Positions 30,610-40,246 are shown, counted from the first letter of the stretch. The stretch is DNA of 64,000 bases from Thermovibrio guaymasensis (GCF_003633715.1 NZ_RBIE01000001.1:853331-917330), one strand, 5' to 3'. Translations and numbers: made by a program. The notes: generated by a model from the sequence alone, not told the origin.

Positions 30610-30943
30610 AAACGGGAGTTAAAACTTCTATAATCTCTTCTAAAGGCTTGGAATCGTTATGAGCATTTGCTCTTAAAAGTCTATCTAAGCAAAATGCATA
30701 AACTGCATCTAAGCTCTTTGCTATTTCTCCCCCATTTTCCATGTCCAAAGAAGCCTTTAAAATAACAATAACATCAGTCACTTTTGATAGAATCTCAGCC
30801 TTCTGTTTAACGTTACCTTCTTTTATGGCTAAAATAGCCAATCTTAACTTTTCCAAAAGCCTTTCGTAAACTTCAACTAATAACTCCTCTTTTGAAGAAG
30901 GTTCCGAGTCTAAAGAAGTGTACGCCTTCAAGTACGGATTCAA
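30572..30943 (-). CDS. fliS: Flagellin export chaperone FliS
   Basis: Binds the flagellin C-terminus to prevent premature polymerisation. The 123-residue helical protein has the FliS pattern: N-terminal NPYLKAYTSLD, the LVEVYERLLEKLRLA helix and LDAVYAFCLDRLLRANAHND. Follows fliD, as usual. Confidence 0.9.
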   Translation of the reverse strand: MNPYLKAYTSLDSEPSSKEELLVEVYERLLEKLRLAILAIKEGNVKQKAEILSKVTDVIVILKASLDMENGGEIAKSLDAVYAFCLDRLLRANAHNDSKPLEEIIEVLTPVYEGFKEVVQKKG

Positions 30944-30957
30944 AGTTGCCTCCTTAA

Positions 30958-32289
30958 CTAACCCTTTTTGTTAGTTTGTTGAGATAAAGAAGATGCAAAA
31001 GCCTCTATCCTAGTCTGTAAGGACTTCATATTAGAAAGGTAAGTTTCAAGGCGTGCAAACCTTAACCTTTCCATTTCAAGTTCTTTATTTATCATATCTT
31101 TCATAAAGGATATCCGGCTTTCTATTGAATCAATTCGCTCAGAAATAACATTTTCCTGTCTGGTAAAAGAAACATCATAAGCGTTTAAGTAGTTCTCTAC
31201 CGTATCAGCCAAGGATTTAATCTTGTCAAAAATTTCCGGATTCTTAACGAAAGAATCAAAGGCCTCACTATTTAAAGCTAAGTTACCTTTTGTATCCTCA
31301 ACTGTTCCTACAGCCTCTATTAAACCTAAAGAACCAAGCTGTGTAGATATCTCCCGGAAAAGAAAAGAGGTAATTGAGTAAAGAGAATACTCTCCCTCTA
31401 AAGGAGCTCCCTTAGCCGTTAGAGAATCTAAACCATTCTTTAAATCGTTGTATGCTTTAAGAAAATCCTCTAAGGCTGACTTAAGGGAAGAAAAGTCCTC
31501 TGTAACTGTTAAATCAGCAGTTCCTTTCCCCTTAAGGGAGATAGACAAGCCATCTACAACCTCTATTCCATCATTAACGGAGGAAGTAAACTCTACTCCA
31601 TTGAGAAAAAATTTAGCATCCTGAGCGCTTATAGTTTCGTAAGTATCATCTGAACTCTCACTGAAAATCCCGTTATTGTCTAAAGTATCGTCTATACCAG
31701 TAATTCTATTGTTTAACCCCGTCTTTTCTGAAGTTATTAAAAGCTGGTAGTCGGGAGAATCGGAAGTTCCTAGATTTATAACAGTAGCTTTAATGCGGCC
31801 AGAAGCGTTAATTTCATCAGCAATTTCCCTTAACGACTTTCCATTATAATCAACTTTTAATGTTTTCTCTTCACCGTCATCCAGATATTTTATTATTAAT
31901 GAACCATCTTTAGTTATAGGAGAGTCTAAATCCTTAATAGGTTCCAAAGTTCCAACTTTGTAAGTATTTGCTTGAGCTAGTTGGTTGACTTCTACTTTGT
32001 AAGTACCTTTTACAGGATTGCCATCAACAGTAGCAGTTACCACAGAAGTATCACTGGAAGAGACTGAAATTGTATTGTAAATGTCTGGATTTTCTAAAGA
32101 AGTTGCTTTATCTAAAAGGTCTTTCAGTAAAGAATGAACCTGAGAAATTGCCTGCTTTTTCGCTAATAAAAGTTGCTCGTTGTGCTGGAGCTGCCGAACT
32201 GGTAACATTTTAAGCTCGCGCATTTTATCCAAATAAGCCTGATAATCAAAATCTGAAGCTAAACCACTAATATAAAATTCTCCAGCCAT
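30958..32289 (-). CDS. fliD: Flagellar hook-associated protein 2 (filament cap) FliD
   Basis: Caps the growing filament and guides flagellin insertion. The 443-residue protein has the FliD N-terminal domain (FYISGLASDFDYQAYLDKMRELK, then coiled coil) and the C-terminal coiled coil (NVISERIDSIESRISFMKDMINKELEMERLRFA type heptads). The middle is beta-rich. Lies between flaG and fliS. Confidence 0.92.
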   Translation of the reverse strand: MAGEFYISGLASDFDYQAYLDKMRELKMLPVRQLQHNEQLLLAKKQAISQVHSLLKDLLDKATSLENPDIYNTISVSSSDTSVVTATVDGNPVKGTYKVEVNQLAQANTYKVGTLEPIKDLDSPITKDGSLIIKYLDDGEEKTLKVDYNGKSLREIADEINASGRIKATVINLGTSDSPDYQLLITSEKTGLNNRITGIDDTLDNNGIFSESSDDTYETISAQDAKFFLNGVEFTSSVNDGIEVVDGLSISLKGKGTADLTVTEDFSSLKSALEDFLKAYNDLKNGLDSLTAKGAPLEGEYSLYSITSFLFREISTQLGSLGLIEAVGTVEDTKGNLALNSEAFDSFVKNPEIFDKIKSLADTVENYLNAYDVSFTRQENVISERIDSIESRISFMKDMINKELEMERLRFARLETYLSNMKSLQTRIEAFASSLSQQTNKKG

Positions 32290-32298
32290 TATTTCCCC

Positions 32299-32664
32299 TT
32301 AAGCTTTTTCTTGAAGTAAAAGGCCCGCTATTTCATCTAAATATTTGGCTATTTTTAAAACATACTCAGGTGGAATTTGCCTAATCACTTTATTAGTCTG
32401 TTTATCTATTACCTTTACAACAGTAATGTCCGTATCTTTATCTATAGTTATTTGAAGTTGGGTATTGAGCATAGAGAGCTTTTTTTTAAGCTCCTCTACT
32501 AACTTCTCTAAAACTTCCGGACTCTTCTCCAGCTCTTTAGCTAAATCTACTTGGGAATTTTGCTGCTGTGAACTATTTCTTACGTTTTGAATTTGATTAA
32601 CATCAGTACTCTGAAGGTTCATCTGAATGGAAGCCTGAAGATTAGCAACCTGTTTTACTTCCAT
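32299..32664 (-). CDS. flaG: FlaG family flagellar protein
   Basis: A 121-residue protein with a disordered Gln/Asn-rich N-terminal half and the FlaG domain at the C-terminus (TDITVVKVIDKQTNKVIRQIPPEYVLKIAKYLDE). FlaG influences filament length in Campylobacter and Vibrio. SD GAGG upstream of the ATG. Between flagellin and fliD. Confidence 0.9.
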   Translation of the reverse strand: MEVKQVANLQASIQMNLQSTDVNQIQNVRNSSQQQNSQVDLAKELEKSPEVLEKLVEELKKKLSMLNTQLQITIDKDTDITVVKVIDKQTNKVIRQIPPEYVLKIAKYLDEIAGLLLQEKA

Positions 32665-32675
32665 TTCTACCTCTT

Positions 32676-32710
32676 AAAATTAATTAAAGGGGGGATTAAA
32701 TCCCCCCTTT
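32676..32710 (-). terminator. Flagellin terminator
   Basis: Minus-strand stem AAAGGGGGGA/TCCCCCCTTT (10 bp, loop of 5) followed by AATTAATTTT. It begins 6 bases after the flagellin stop and separates highly expressed fliC from flaG-fliD-fliS. Confidence 0.8.
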
Positions 32711-32716
32711 AAGTTA

Positions 32717-34228
32717 TTACCTGAGAAGCTGAAGGACAAGCTGAGGAAGCTGGTTGGCCTGAGCCAGCATAGCCATACCAGACTGCATAAGAGTCTGATA
32801 CCTTGTGAACTCAGCCATCTCCTTAGCAAAGTCTACGTTTCTAATTCTTGATTCAGCTTCTCTAGTTTGAGTAGCTGCAAAGTTGTTGTTATCAATAATA
32901 GCCTGAAGGTTCTGTTGAATTGAACCTAACTTTGCTCTCATATTATCTACTTTCTTAATAGCTATATCTACCACCTTTATTGAAATTTCTGCATCTTCAT
33001 TAGAAGTAACTTTCAGATCCGTAAGTTTCTGCAATTCCGAAGTACTAACAGCACTTACTCCTAGACCAGCCTCAATTCCTGTAACATCCCAACCGAAAGA
33101 ATTTGAAGACAAGACTTTAAGATCTCCCACTTTCATAGCAGAACCAGTACCACCAGAAACGCTTCCTGTTGCTCCTTCCAATAAAGTCGATAAATCAACA
33201 GTAGTACCTGAACCCGCTACAACCTCTAATCCAATAGTACTTCCATCAGTAGAAAGGACTAACCTTTCTCCGCTTTTTGAAGCTGTTAGCTCAACACCTG
33301 CGTTTTGAGCTGCTGAGTTAATATCAGCGATTAGTTTATCCAAAGTAAGAGTAGTTCCTGAAGCGTAACTTAAAGTAATATCCGCACTGCTTCCGTTTTT
33401 GTTACCTATGTAAAACTTGATAGTTAAACCACTTGTACCAACAGAAATATCTGAGAAGTTGGTATCGGCAACGCTCTTATTGAAAGCCATAGCTTCTATT
33501 CCCTTTTCTTTTAGCTCTTCAGAACTGTTAATGTAATCTGCTAAGGCCTTTGCATCTACTGCTCCACCATCATTAAAGGCTCCTGATAAGTCTACACCTT
33601 CTATTTTTACTGTATCGTTGCTGCTATTATACGCATAACCAGTATTAGCAGTTAACAAATTAGCATAGCTCTTTGAAGCATCTGAAACTTTCCCTCCCTG
33701 ACCGTTAAGCATAAAAGCACCTAAATCGTCAGCCTTTGCACTATCTATTGATATTGTAAGAGTTTGTTGGGCTCTAGCTCCGTAATGGATAGCCATATCC
33801 TGGAAACTTCCATCTAACAGCTTTATTCCGTTAAACTCAGAACTTGACGCTATCCTGTCAATAGCATCAACAAGCTTGTTAATATCCTCCTGAAGAGCGT
33901 TCCTTTCATTAGCATCATTTGTATCACTAGCAGCCTGTGAAGCTTTTGTATAGATCGTTACAAGCTTGTCATAAATCTGCGATAAAGAAGATTCAGCTAT
34001 TTGAGAGGCAGAGATACCATCTTGAGCGTTTCTTACACCCTGATCAAGGGCGTTTGCAACAAGCTTAAGTTGATCAGCAATAAACAACCCAGCAGCGTCA
34101 TCTTTAGCTGAGTTAATCCTATAACCTGTAGACAGCCTTTCTAATGCAGTATTAAGGTTCCTCTCTGTTTTTAATAAGTTTACATGGGTAAAATCTGCTT
34201 GATAATTGTAGTTAATCCTCAGAGCCAT
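32717..34228 (-). CDS. fliC: Flagellin
   Basis: Filament subunit of 503 residues. Conserved D0/D1 regions at both ends: MALRINYNYQADFTHVNLLK, ERLSTGYRINSAKDDAAGL and, at the C-terminus, REAESRIRNVDFAKEMAEF and MAMLAQANQLPQ. The central 170-420 segment is Ser/Thr/Gly-rich and variable, offering many O-glycosylation sites; the upstream maf and pse genes suggest it is glycosylated. Own sigma-28 promoter and strong terminator. Confidence 0.97.
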   Translation of the reverse strand: MALRINYNYQADFTHVNLLKTERNLNTALERLSTGYRINSAKDDAAGLFIADQLKLVANALDQGVRNAQDGISASQIAESSLSQIYDKLVTIYTKASQAASDTNDANERNALQEDINKLVDAIDRIASSSEFNGIKLLDGSFQDMAIHYGARAQQTLTISIDSAKADDLGAFMLNGQGGKVSDASKSYANLLTANTGYAYNSSNDTVKIEGVDLSGAFNDGGAVDAKALADYINSSEELKEKGIEAMAFNKSVADTNFSDISVGTSGLTIKFYIGNKNGSSADITLSYASGTTLTLDKLIADINSAAQNAGVELTASKSGERLVLSTDGSTIGLEVVAGSGTTVDLSTLLEGATGSVSGGTGSAMKVGDLKVLSSNSFGWDVTGIEAGLGVSAVSTSELQKLTDLKVTSNEDAEISIKVVDIAIKKVDNMRAKLGSIQQNLQAIIDNNNFAATQTREAESRIRNVDFAKEMAEFTRYQTLMQSGMAMLAQANQLPQLVLQLLR

Positions 34229-34260
34229 TTCATACCTCCTTTACTGTGGTTTTATTAGCA

Positions 34261-34287
34261 TTATCGGAACCAGCCTCAATTTTTTTA
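34261..34287 (-). promoter_or_regulatory. Sigma-28 (FliA) promoter of flagellin
   Basis: On the minus strand TAAA (34287-34284), exactly 15 bases, then TCCGATAA (34268-34261); the consensus is TAAA-N15-GCCGATAA. The -35 element overlaps the stop codon of the maf gene. It implies a FliA sigma factor elsewhere in the genome. Confidence 0.88.
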
Positions 34288-36168
34288 GACTTTTGCCAAC
34301 TTTCCTAAAGCTTGAAACATAGAAAAAAGAGAATGGTAGATATAGCTCGCTAGCCTCTCTCTTTCTTTATATTCCAAATTAGAGAAAAAGTTTTTTGCTT
34401 CCATATCAAATAGTAGAACATACCTAACAAGAATCAAATAAACATGGTAAGCCATATTATCAAGGAGAATAAATTTAAAAAAATCAGAAGAGGCAAGGGT
34501 CATTAATAATTCAAACGATTTAACTAAAGCTTCCAAATCCCCTTTTTTTGAAAACTTATTCAACATTTTTTGCCAAGAGTTTAAGCTTAAAAGAATCTCA
34601 TTTAACTCTTCTTTAAAACTCCGTTTAACTTGAATCTCCATTTTGCTAATGGATTTAAAATAATTTCTAAAGGAACTTAAAACTATTTCCTTAGGCTTTT
34701 CTGAATTTTCTAAAGATGAAGTAACCTCGTCTAAGGTTATAGAAACTGTTCCATCAATAAAAACTCCATCTGATGTATTAATAACGTAAAAATTTGGGTA
34801 TTTCTCTTTATAAAACGAAATCTGTTCCTCAAATACCTTCTTTGACATATAAAAGTCAGCAGGAGCCCAAACTTCCCCGCCAAAGTTTCCTTTAAGCCAC
34901 TTACCCTGTCTTTCCGAAAGGATGTACTTATCAAAATCCGTATAAAACCTAGAGTGCAATCTATCCTCTATCTTAGTTCCCAAATCTACACCAACCAGAA
35001 CGAATTTTCTAAAACCAAGCCTTACAAAGAAATCAAAAGCAAAATTAAGCACAGTAGGTGATGGGAAAAGCGGAGCAGAAATGCTTTCAGATAGACTGAA
35101 CATATTTGCAAATCTTCCCAATCCGAAGAAAAATCCCCTTCCTCCTTCAAATTTATTTATGTAATTCCTATCTACTTCCGGAGAACCGAAGAATAGAACT
35201 TCCCTCAAAGCTCCTTTATTAGTTACTTCCCTTAGAAAAACCTTATCCATATTTTTCATAGGATCTATAGCTACATTAATATCTGGAAGAACTCCCTCCA
35301 TAAGTAAAGGTTTTATAGCAGATCCTAAAGCAACAACTAAATGTTTCTTCTGAATCTCCTTCAATAACGGCAAAGCTTTATCAACAGAAGGTCCTGAACC
35401 AATAAAAAAAACCTTTGTCTCTTTAGCAGGAAGTTCTACATCTAACAAAAATTCATTTCTAGAATTTACAATGTTTTTTCTCAGGGACAAAGCCGCATTA
35501 ACAATGTTCTCCGGTAAAGAAGACAAGAGTAACTTTTCATAAATATCTTTCAAGCTATTCTCAATTTCTTTAAGCTCTTTGCTCTCATAAGATTTAAAGT
35601 AGGCACTAAAAGGACGTAAATTTATTATCTCCGTAATCTTAGGCTCTGCAACCGAAAAATCAATATAAAGAGAAAAATTCGGAATTTGGAGCAGTATCTT
35701 TTCTAAATCTATCAAACCTAAAAATAAATAAATAAACTCAGGACGCGGTTCAATAACAATTACATGTTCTAACTTAGGAAATTTTTTTTTAAGATTGGAT
35801 ATATGAAAAAAAGGGAAAGTCCCGAGAACAATTAAAGAATCAAGCTTTCTAACAAATTTTTTCCTTGACATAGAAAGAGTGGTGAACTTATTTTTTAAGT
35901 CCCTCAGTATCTTCGAAACGGGCCCTTCAACTACAAACGGCTTATGAATTAAGCCCAAAGAATCTTCTTTATCCAAAAGACCTAGAGCTGTTTGCTTTAA
36001 ATTTACAAATCTCTGTCCTTTATATATCAGAGTGTAGTCATTCTTCTCATCTCTTAGAAAAAGCCCTTCTAGAGAACCATTCTCAATATACATTGACAGT
36101 TTTTTTACAAATGCAGGATTAAAACTTGCCAATAAGCTCAAATTTTTACGCAGAACAACTGGATTCAT
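34285..36168 (-). CDS. maf: Motility accessory factor (Maf), flagellin nonulosonic acid transferase
   Basis: DUF115/6-hydroxymethylpterin pyrophosphokinase-like protein of 627 residues. The core FFIGSGPSVDKALPLLKE ... DINVAIDPMKNMDKVF ... FVLVGVDLGTKIEDRLHSR is the Maf nucleotide-sugar binding signature. The flanking N-terminal (to about 240) and C-terminal helical domains are as in other Maf proteins. Mafs transfer CMP-pseudaminic or legionaminic acid to flagellin Ser/Thr. It lies directly between the pse genes and flagellin, which supports that role. AT-rich like the pse block. Confidence 0.88.
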   Translation of the reverse strand: MNPVVLRKNLSLLASFNPAFVKKLSMYIENGSLEGLFLRDEKNDYTLIYKGQRFVNLKQTALGLLDKEDSLGLIHKPFVVEGPVSKILRDLKNKFTTLSMSRKKFVRKLDSLIVLGTFPFFHISNLKKKFPKLEHVIVIEPRPEFIYLFLGLIDLEKILLQIPNFSLYIDFSVAEPKITEIINLRPFSAYFKSYESKELKEIENSLKDIYEKLLLSSLPENIVNAALSLRKNIVNSRNEFLLDVELPAKETKVFFIGSGPSVDKALPLLKEIQKKHLVVALGSAIKPLLMEGVLPDINVAIDPMKNMDKVFLREVTNKGALREVLFFGSPEVDRNYINKFEGGRGFFFGLGRFANMFSLSESISAPLFPSPTVLNFAFDFFVRLGFRKFVLVGVDLGTKIEDRLHSRFYTDFDKYILSERQGKWLKGNFGGEVWAPADFYMSKKVFEEQISFYKEKYPNFYVINTSDGVFIDGTVSITLDEVTSSLENSEKPKEIVLSSFRNYFKSISKMEIQVKRSFKEELNEILLSLNSWQKMLNKFSKKGDLEALVKSFELLMTLASSDFFKFILLDNMAYHVYLILVRYVLLFDMEAKNFFSNLEYKERERLASYIYHSLFSMFQALGKLAKV

Positions 36169-36184
36169 TATTACACTCCTAAAA

Positions 36185-37237
36185 TTAATCTATCATATTC
36201 CAATTTAAAGGAGTTCCTTTTTTTATATTAACCTTCGCTTTCTTACCTATCACCTCCTTTAAGAACCGAGGATGTAATCCACCTGCAGGCCTTACAGATC
36301 TAACGTTTTCCTCTGTAAAAACTTCTCCAGCTTTAACATCCTTAACAACAAATAACGACCTAGCATACTTCCTAGCTTCCTTCATACTATCACTAAGCTC
36401 GTAAGAAACTTTTCCTAAAGCTATTTCCACCTCCCTTATAGCTTTCACCATTTCCTTGAACTCATCAGGCGTAAGAGAAAATGCTTTATCCGGAGTATCT
36501 AAATCCTTGGATAAAATAAAATGCTTTTCTATTACTTTCGCTCCTAAAGCTACTGCAGCAATTGGCACAGAAATTCCTAAAGTATGATCCGAAAGTCCTA
36601 CTATACAACCAAAAGTTTCTATCATGTTAGGAATTGTCTTCAAGTTTACATCTTCCAAAGAAGTAGGATAAGCTGAAACACACTTTAAAAGAATCATCTG
36701 GTCATTACCAACTCTTTTACAAGCTTCAACTGCTTCTTGAATATCACAGAGAGTGGCCACTCCCGTAGAAATCAAAATAGGCTTACCTTTTGAAGCAACA
36801 TACTCTATGAGAGGAATATCCGTTATTTCATAAGAAGCAATTTTATACGCAGGAACATCTAACCCCTCTAAGAAATCTACGGCAGTTTTATCAAAAGGAG
36901 TAGAGAAAAAAACTAATCCTAGTTTTTCAGCTAATTCCTTTAATTCGTAATGCCATTCCCACGGAGTGTAAGCTTCTTGATAAAGCTCATAAAGAGTCCT
37001 TCCATCCCACAAAGTGCCACCAGTAATTTGAAAAAATTGGTTCTTACAGTCTATAGTTATAGTATCTGGAGTATATGTTTGAAGTTTAACCGCATCTGCT
37101 CCGGATTCTTTTATAGCATAAATAGTATCTTTAGCCAATTCTATGTCCTGTTTATGGTTCGCTGAAAGTTCTGCTACAATAAAAGTAGGACCGTTAAAAG
37201 AAACTATTTTCTTTCCAATTCTTATTTCCTTCTGCAC
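36185..37237 (-). CDS. pseI: Pseudaminic acid synthase (NeuB/PseI family)
   Basis: Condenses phosphoenolpyruvate with the hexose released by PseG to give a nonulosonic acid. TIM-barrel NeuB domain (IVAELSANHKQDIELAKD, ADAVKLQTYTPDTI, STGVATLCDIQEAV, IGLSDHT-like VGLSDHTLG, VIEKHFILSKDLDTPD) plus a C-terminal SAF antifreeze-like domain from about 285. 350 residues, normal. PseI rather than NeuB/LegI is chosen because pseB, pseC, pseG and a cytidylyltransferase gene lie in the same cluster. Confidence 0.9.
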   Translation of the reverse strand: MQKEIRIGKKIVSFNGPTFIVAELSANHKQDIELAKDTIYAIKESGADAVKLQTYTPDTITIDCKNQFFQITGGTLWDGRTLYELYQEAYTPWEWHYELKELAEKLGLVFFSTPFDKTAVDFLEGLDVPAYKIASYEITDIPLIEYVASKGKPILISTGVATLCDIQEAVEACKRVGNDQMILLKCVSAYPTSLEDVNLKTIPNMIETFGCIVGLSDHTLGISVPIAAVALGAKVIEKHFILSKDLDTPDKAFSLTPDEFKEMVKAIREVEIALGKVSYELSDSMKEARKYARSLFVVKDVKAGEVFTEENVRSVRPAGGLHPRFLKEVIGKKAKVNIKKGTPLNWNMID

Positions 37238-37261
37238 TTTATCCTCCTTTGTCTAGTTTAC

Positions 37262-38431
37262 TTAAACTACAACTGGGAAAACTAATTCATTTATCCTCTG
37301 AACGACTTCAATCATTTCTTTCTCTGACTCAAAATCAAAAAAATATATCCCAACTTGATTTCTAAGATAATCTTTTATTTCTGTCCCTATATTCATTAAT
37401 TGAATTTTATAGATAATTTTCCTTTTCAGGGAACTATCAACAAATATTTCTTTCAATACGCCGTTTCTTGATGCCATTAAACAATGTCTAACTACAAATC
37501 TCTTTCTGCTTGCTACAAGCAACGAATACTCTATCCTATCACCAATAAAAGCCTTAACAGTCGCCTCCGAATATTTTATCCCAGTCGAAAATTCAATTAG
37601 ATAAGGGAAAAGATCCCCTGGTATCCTTCTAGAAACATCAATAATGTAAGGAATATTGTTCTTTAGGATAACCTGCAAATGGAAAGGACCATCTTTCAAA
37701 CCTAAAAGCTGAATAATCTTCTTTACGTTTTCTCTTAGTATTCCCAATGAACTATTATTTATTTTTATTGGATAAGCCGTTGTTATTAAAAACTTATTTA
37801 AGTAAACATCATCTTTTGCTACAAAATCAAAGGCAATATCGTGATCTTTTACAAAAACCGAATAAGCTATGAGCTTGCCATCTATGAATTCTTCTACTAG
37901 GACTTCCTTTTCTTGAGAAGTTTCTTGAGCAAGTTTTATGGCTTTTTTTAAAGCGTTCCTGTCTTTAGCTACAGAAACACCCCTACCTCCAGAAAGACAA
38001 AGAGGCTTGACTATACAGGGAAAAGAAATATTAATAGCATCTATTTCTTCAATAGAAGAAACTTTCACTCCTTTTGGCACTAAAATATTGTTTGTTAAGC
38101 AAAACTTCTTAAAATTCCATTTATTATGAATTATATTAATCACATTCAAACTATCAAAATTTCCTATTTTGTGTTTTTTCCCTAAAATTATCGTATTTAT
38201 TAAAGCCTTTTCTCCGCATCCGGGAATTAAAACATCAACTTTTTCATCCATAACTATCGCTGAAACCTTATCTAAATCATTAAAGTCTATTTTATAGCTT
38301 TTATCAGAGAACATATGTCCCACATAATAATCTCTATTTCCTAGAGTTATGACAAAATATCCCAATTTTTTAGCTGCCATAATAAGAGGAATATCTCTGT
38401 GACTACCTCCTAGTATCAATGCTTTTTTCAC
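37262..38431 (-). CDS. ATP-grasp ligase in the pseudaminic acid cluster
   Basis: A 389-residue protein. The N-terminal pre-ATP-grasp Rossmann half (KALILGGSHRDIPLIMAAKKLG) is like carbamoyl-phosphate synthase/PurK-type ligases. The ATP-grasp core contains FPCIVKPLCLSGGRGVSVAKD (phosphate loop), VLVEEFIDGKLIAYSVFV and FHLQVILKNNIPYIIDVSRR with the metal-binding acidic and Asn-equivalent positions. Such enzymes join a carboxylate to an amine or thiol. It sits between pseG and pseI, overlapping pseG by 29 bases, while PseH, the acetyltransferase of the pathway, is missing. It may acylate the sugar 4-amine or the finished nonulosonate; this is inference. GTG start. Confidence 0.8.
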   Translation of the reverse strand: MKKALILGGSHRDIPLIMAAKKLGYFVITLGNRDYYVGHMFSDKSYKIDFNDLDKVSAIVMDEKVDVLIPGCGEKALINTIILGKKHKIGNFDSLNVINIIHNKWNFKKFCLTNNILVPKGVKVSSIEEIDAINISFPCIVKPLCLSGGRGVSVAKDRNALKKAIKLAQETSQEKEVLVEEFIDGKLIAYSVFVKDHDIAFDFVAKDDVYLNKFLITTAYPIKINNSSLGILRENVKKIIQLLGLKDGPFHLQVILKNNIPYIIDVSRRIPGDLFPYLIEFSTGIKYSEATVKAFIGDRIEYSLLVASRKRFVVRHCLMASRNGVLKEIFVDSSLKRKIIYKIQLMNIGTEIKDYLRNQVGIYFFDFESEKEMIEVVQRINELVFPVVV

Positions 38432-39419
38432 GATAGAACCTCACTAGTTTATTAACTAATCTTTTACTTCCACGACCATCAACAATATTTCTACCTATTA
38501 AGGATCTTCTCCTTACTTTAGTATAATTACTCATCATAAAATGAAGGCTAGACCTTATTTTACTTAGTAACAATGGATCTTCGTAACTTAAATACTCTTT
38601 TAAATAGCCTTTATTCACGAATTCATACAAACCTCTTCTCTGATTGTCAGCTACGCAAATAGCAATAGTAGGAATCTGCAAATATGCAAGTTCGTAAAGG
38701 GTCATGCCGGCAGCCGATATCGCTAAATCACTCATGGCCATTTTTCTAGCAAGCACTCCCGGATCTGGATTTAATAGAACTTCCACATCAGGAAAGTTCT
38801 GACGAATATCAATAGCTATCTTCCTGCTACCAGTTACTACTACCTTTCTGAACGAAGAGAAAGTATTTTCCTTTAGTAGCTTTAGAACTTTAGCAGATAA
38901 ATTAATCACATCTGTTCCACCAAACATAAGAAATATCTGATTTATCCTATCTTTTTTATCTTTTCGAATTTTAGAAATTTCAAGAAAGGCTTTTCTTATA
39001 GGTATATATTGAGGACCCAACAGGTAGTAATTTGACTCATTTTTTCTATTCTCAAAGATTTTTTCAGCACATAAAGAAAAATTAACAATTATTCCTCTAG
39101 GATAATCTATTCTAGCATTATCATCTAAGAATACAGGAATTTTAACTTTGCTTGAAATTTCTTCATATAGGTCATAATCTGCAATATAACTATCAACAAT
39201 TACAATATCAAAGTTTTCCAAAGTTTTTAAAACTTCTTTATTTTCCAACCAATTCACTTCTTTGAATTCAAGAGTTTTATAATATATTTTATCACTTAAA
39301 TCAATATATACAACAGGTTTTATTCCAATCTCTATAAAAGCTTCGTAAATAGCTGAACATCTAATGACATGCCCCAATCCCCTTTTTTCTCCTCCTTCAG
39401 TTAGAATTGCTACTTGCAA
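38403..39419 (-). CDS. pseG: UDP-2,4-diacylamino-trideoxy-altropyranose hydrolase PseG
   Basis: Removes UDP in the fourth step of pseudaminic acid synthesis. Starts MQVAILTEGGEKRGLGHVIRC: the G-x-GHV/I-x-R loop is the PseG active-site signature. A GT-B fold second half has LMFGGTDVINLSAKVLKLL and DLAISAAGMTLYELAYLQIP. The 338 residues are fully used by these two domains, leaving no room for a fused PseH acetyltransferase. Overlaps pseF by 10 bases. Confidence 0.88.
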   Translation of the reverse strand: MQVAILTEGGEKRGLGHVIRCSAIYEAFIEIGIKPVVYIDLSDKIYYKTLEFKEVNWLENKEVLKTLENFDIVIVDSYIADYDLYEEISSKVKIPVFLDDNARIDYPRGIIVNFSLCAEKIFENRKNESNYYLLGPQYIPIRKAFLEISKIRKDKKDRINQIFLMFGGTDVINLSAKVLKLLKENTFSSFRKVVVTGSRKIAIDIRQNFPDVEVLLNPDPGVLARKMAMSDLAISAAGMTLYELAYLQIPTIAICVADNQRRGLYEFVNKGYLKEYLSYEDPLLLSKIRSSLHFMMSNYTKVRRRSLIGRNIVDGRGSKRLVNKLVRFYREKSIDTRR

Positions 39420-40246
39420 TTTTCCTCCAAGAACCTTTTCACTCTATTTAGTTCTTGTAATTCAAGTATTTTCACTGCTTCTTCCAGTTCTTCTTCAAAA
39501 GAGTCATAAATCTTCTTCTGAATAACCCTGTGATTAATTAGTTTTAACCATGGTTTCTTTAGGAATAACTCTATAATATCTTTCGTAGTGAAAAATTTCT
39601 TTTGTGGATAAAGATACTCAAAAACGGCACATAACAAAGCATAATCCTCAGGAGTATCTAAAGTAACACGTATGTCAGGTGCATAAAGAGAAGTTTCTGC
39701 TTTCATTAGCGCTATTCTGAATTTTTGTGGCGCTGTTTTATAAATATAAGGACACACATGCTCTCTCTCAAAATCTCTATTAGCTTCTCTATGAGCTAAT
39801 TCCAAAGTAGAGAAAGTGAAAACTTCTACATCTCCACATCCATGAGGATAACTCCTTTCTACTCCAACATAATCTAAGTTATCCTTTAATAGTTTACTAA
39901 TAGCTTTATCTACAATATTCCAATCAATGCAAGGACAATCACTTGTAATTCTTGCTATTATATCTATATTGTTTTTCCTAGCACATTGATAATACCTCTC
40001 AAGCACGTCTTTTTCACTACCTCTAAAGCATTTTACATCTTCCTTTCTTGAAATTTCAACTATAGGATCATCTTCAGGATTGACTGTAGTTGCAACTATT
40101 ATTTCATCAAGCATATTCGATTTCTTTAATCTTCTTATAACTTGTTCCAGTACAGTGACCCCACTACCATATGGAAGATCTTTTAAAACTTTTTTAGGAA
40201 ATCTTGTTGATGTAGTTCTTGCCTGAACAATTGCCGCTAATCTCAT
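39410..40246 (-). CDS. pseF: Cytidylyltransferase (SpsF/PseF-like), CMP-nonulosonate formation
   Basis: Nucleotidyltransferase with the opening AAIVQARTTSTRFPKKVLKDL and ITSDCPCIDWNIVDKAI, the SpsF (COG1861) pattern. In Pse clusters this enzyme activates the nonulosonate with CTP. 278 residues; the C-terminal 60 are helical and charged. It begins a sub-block pseF-pseG-ATP-grasp-pseI-maf with overlapping or nearly abutting genes. Upstream is a 164-base AT-rich gap in which I see no convincing promoter. Confidence 0.82.
   Translation of the reverse strand: MRLAAIVQARTTSTRFPKKVLKDLPYGSGVTVLEQVIRRLKKSNMLDEIIVATTVNPEDDPIVEISRKEDVKCFRGSEKDVLERYYQCARKNNIDIIARITSDCPCIDWNIVDKAISKLLKDNLDYVGVERSYPHGCGDVEVFTFSTLELAHREANRDFEREHVCPYIYKTAPQKFRIALMKAETSLYAPDIRVTLDTPEDYALLCAVFEYLYPQKKFFTTKDIIELFLKKPWLKLINHRVIQKKIYDSFEEELEEAVKILELQELNRVKRFLEENCK

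Noticed and set aside
38403-39419. PseG-PseH fusion explaining the missing acetyltransferase
   Set aside because: The two PseG subdomains use the whole 338 residues; no GNAT motif is seen.
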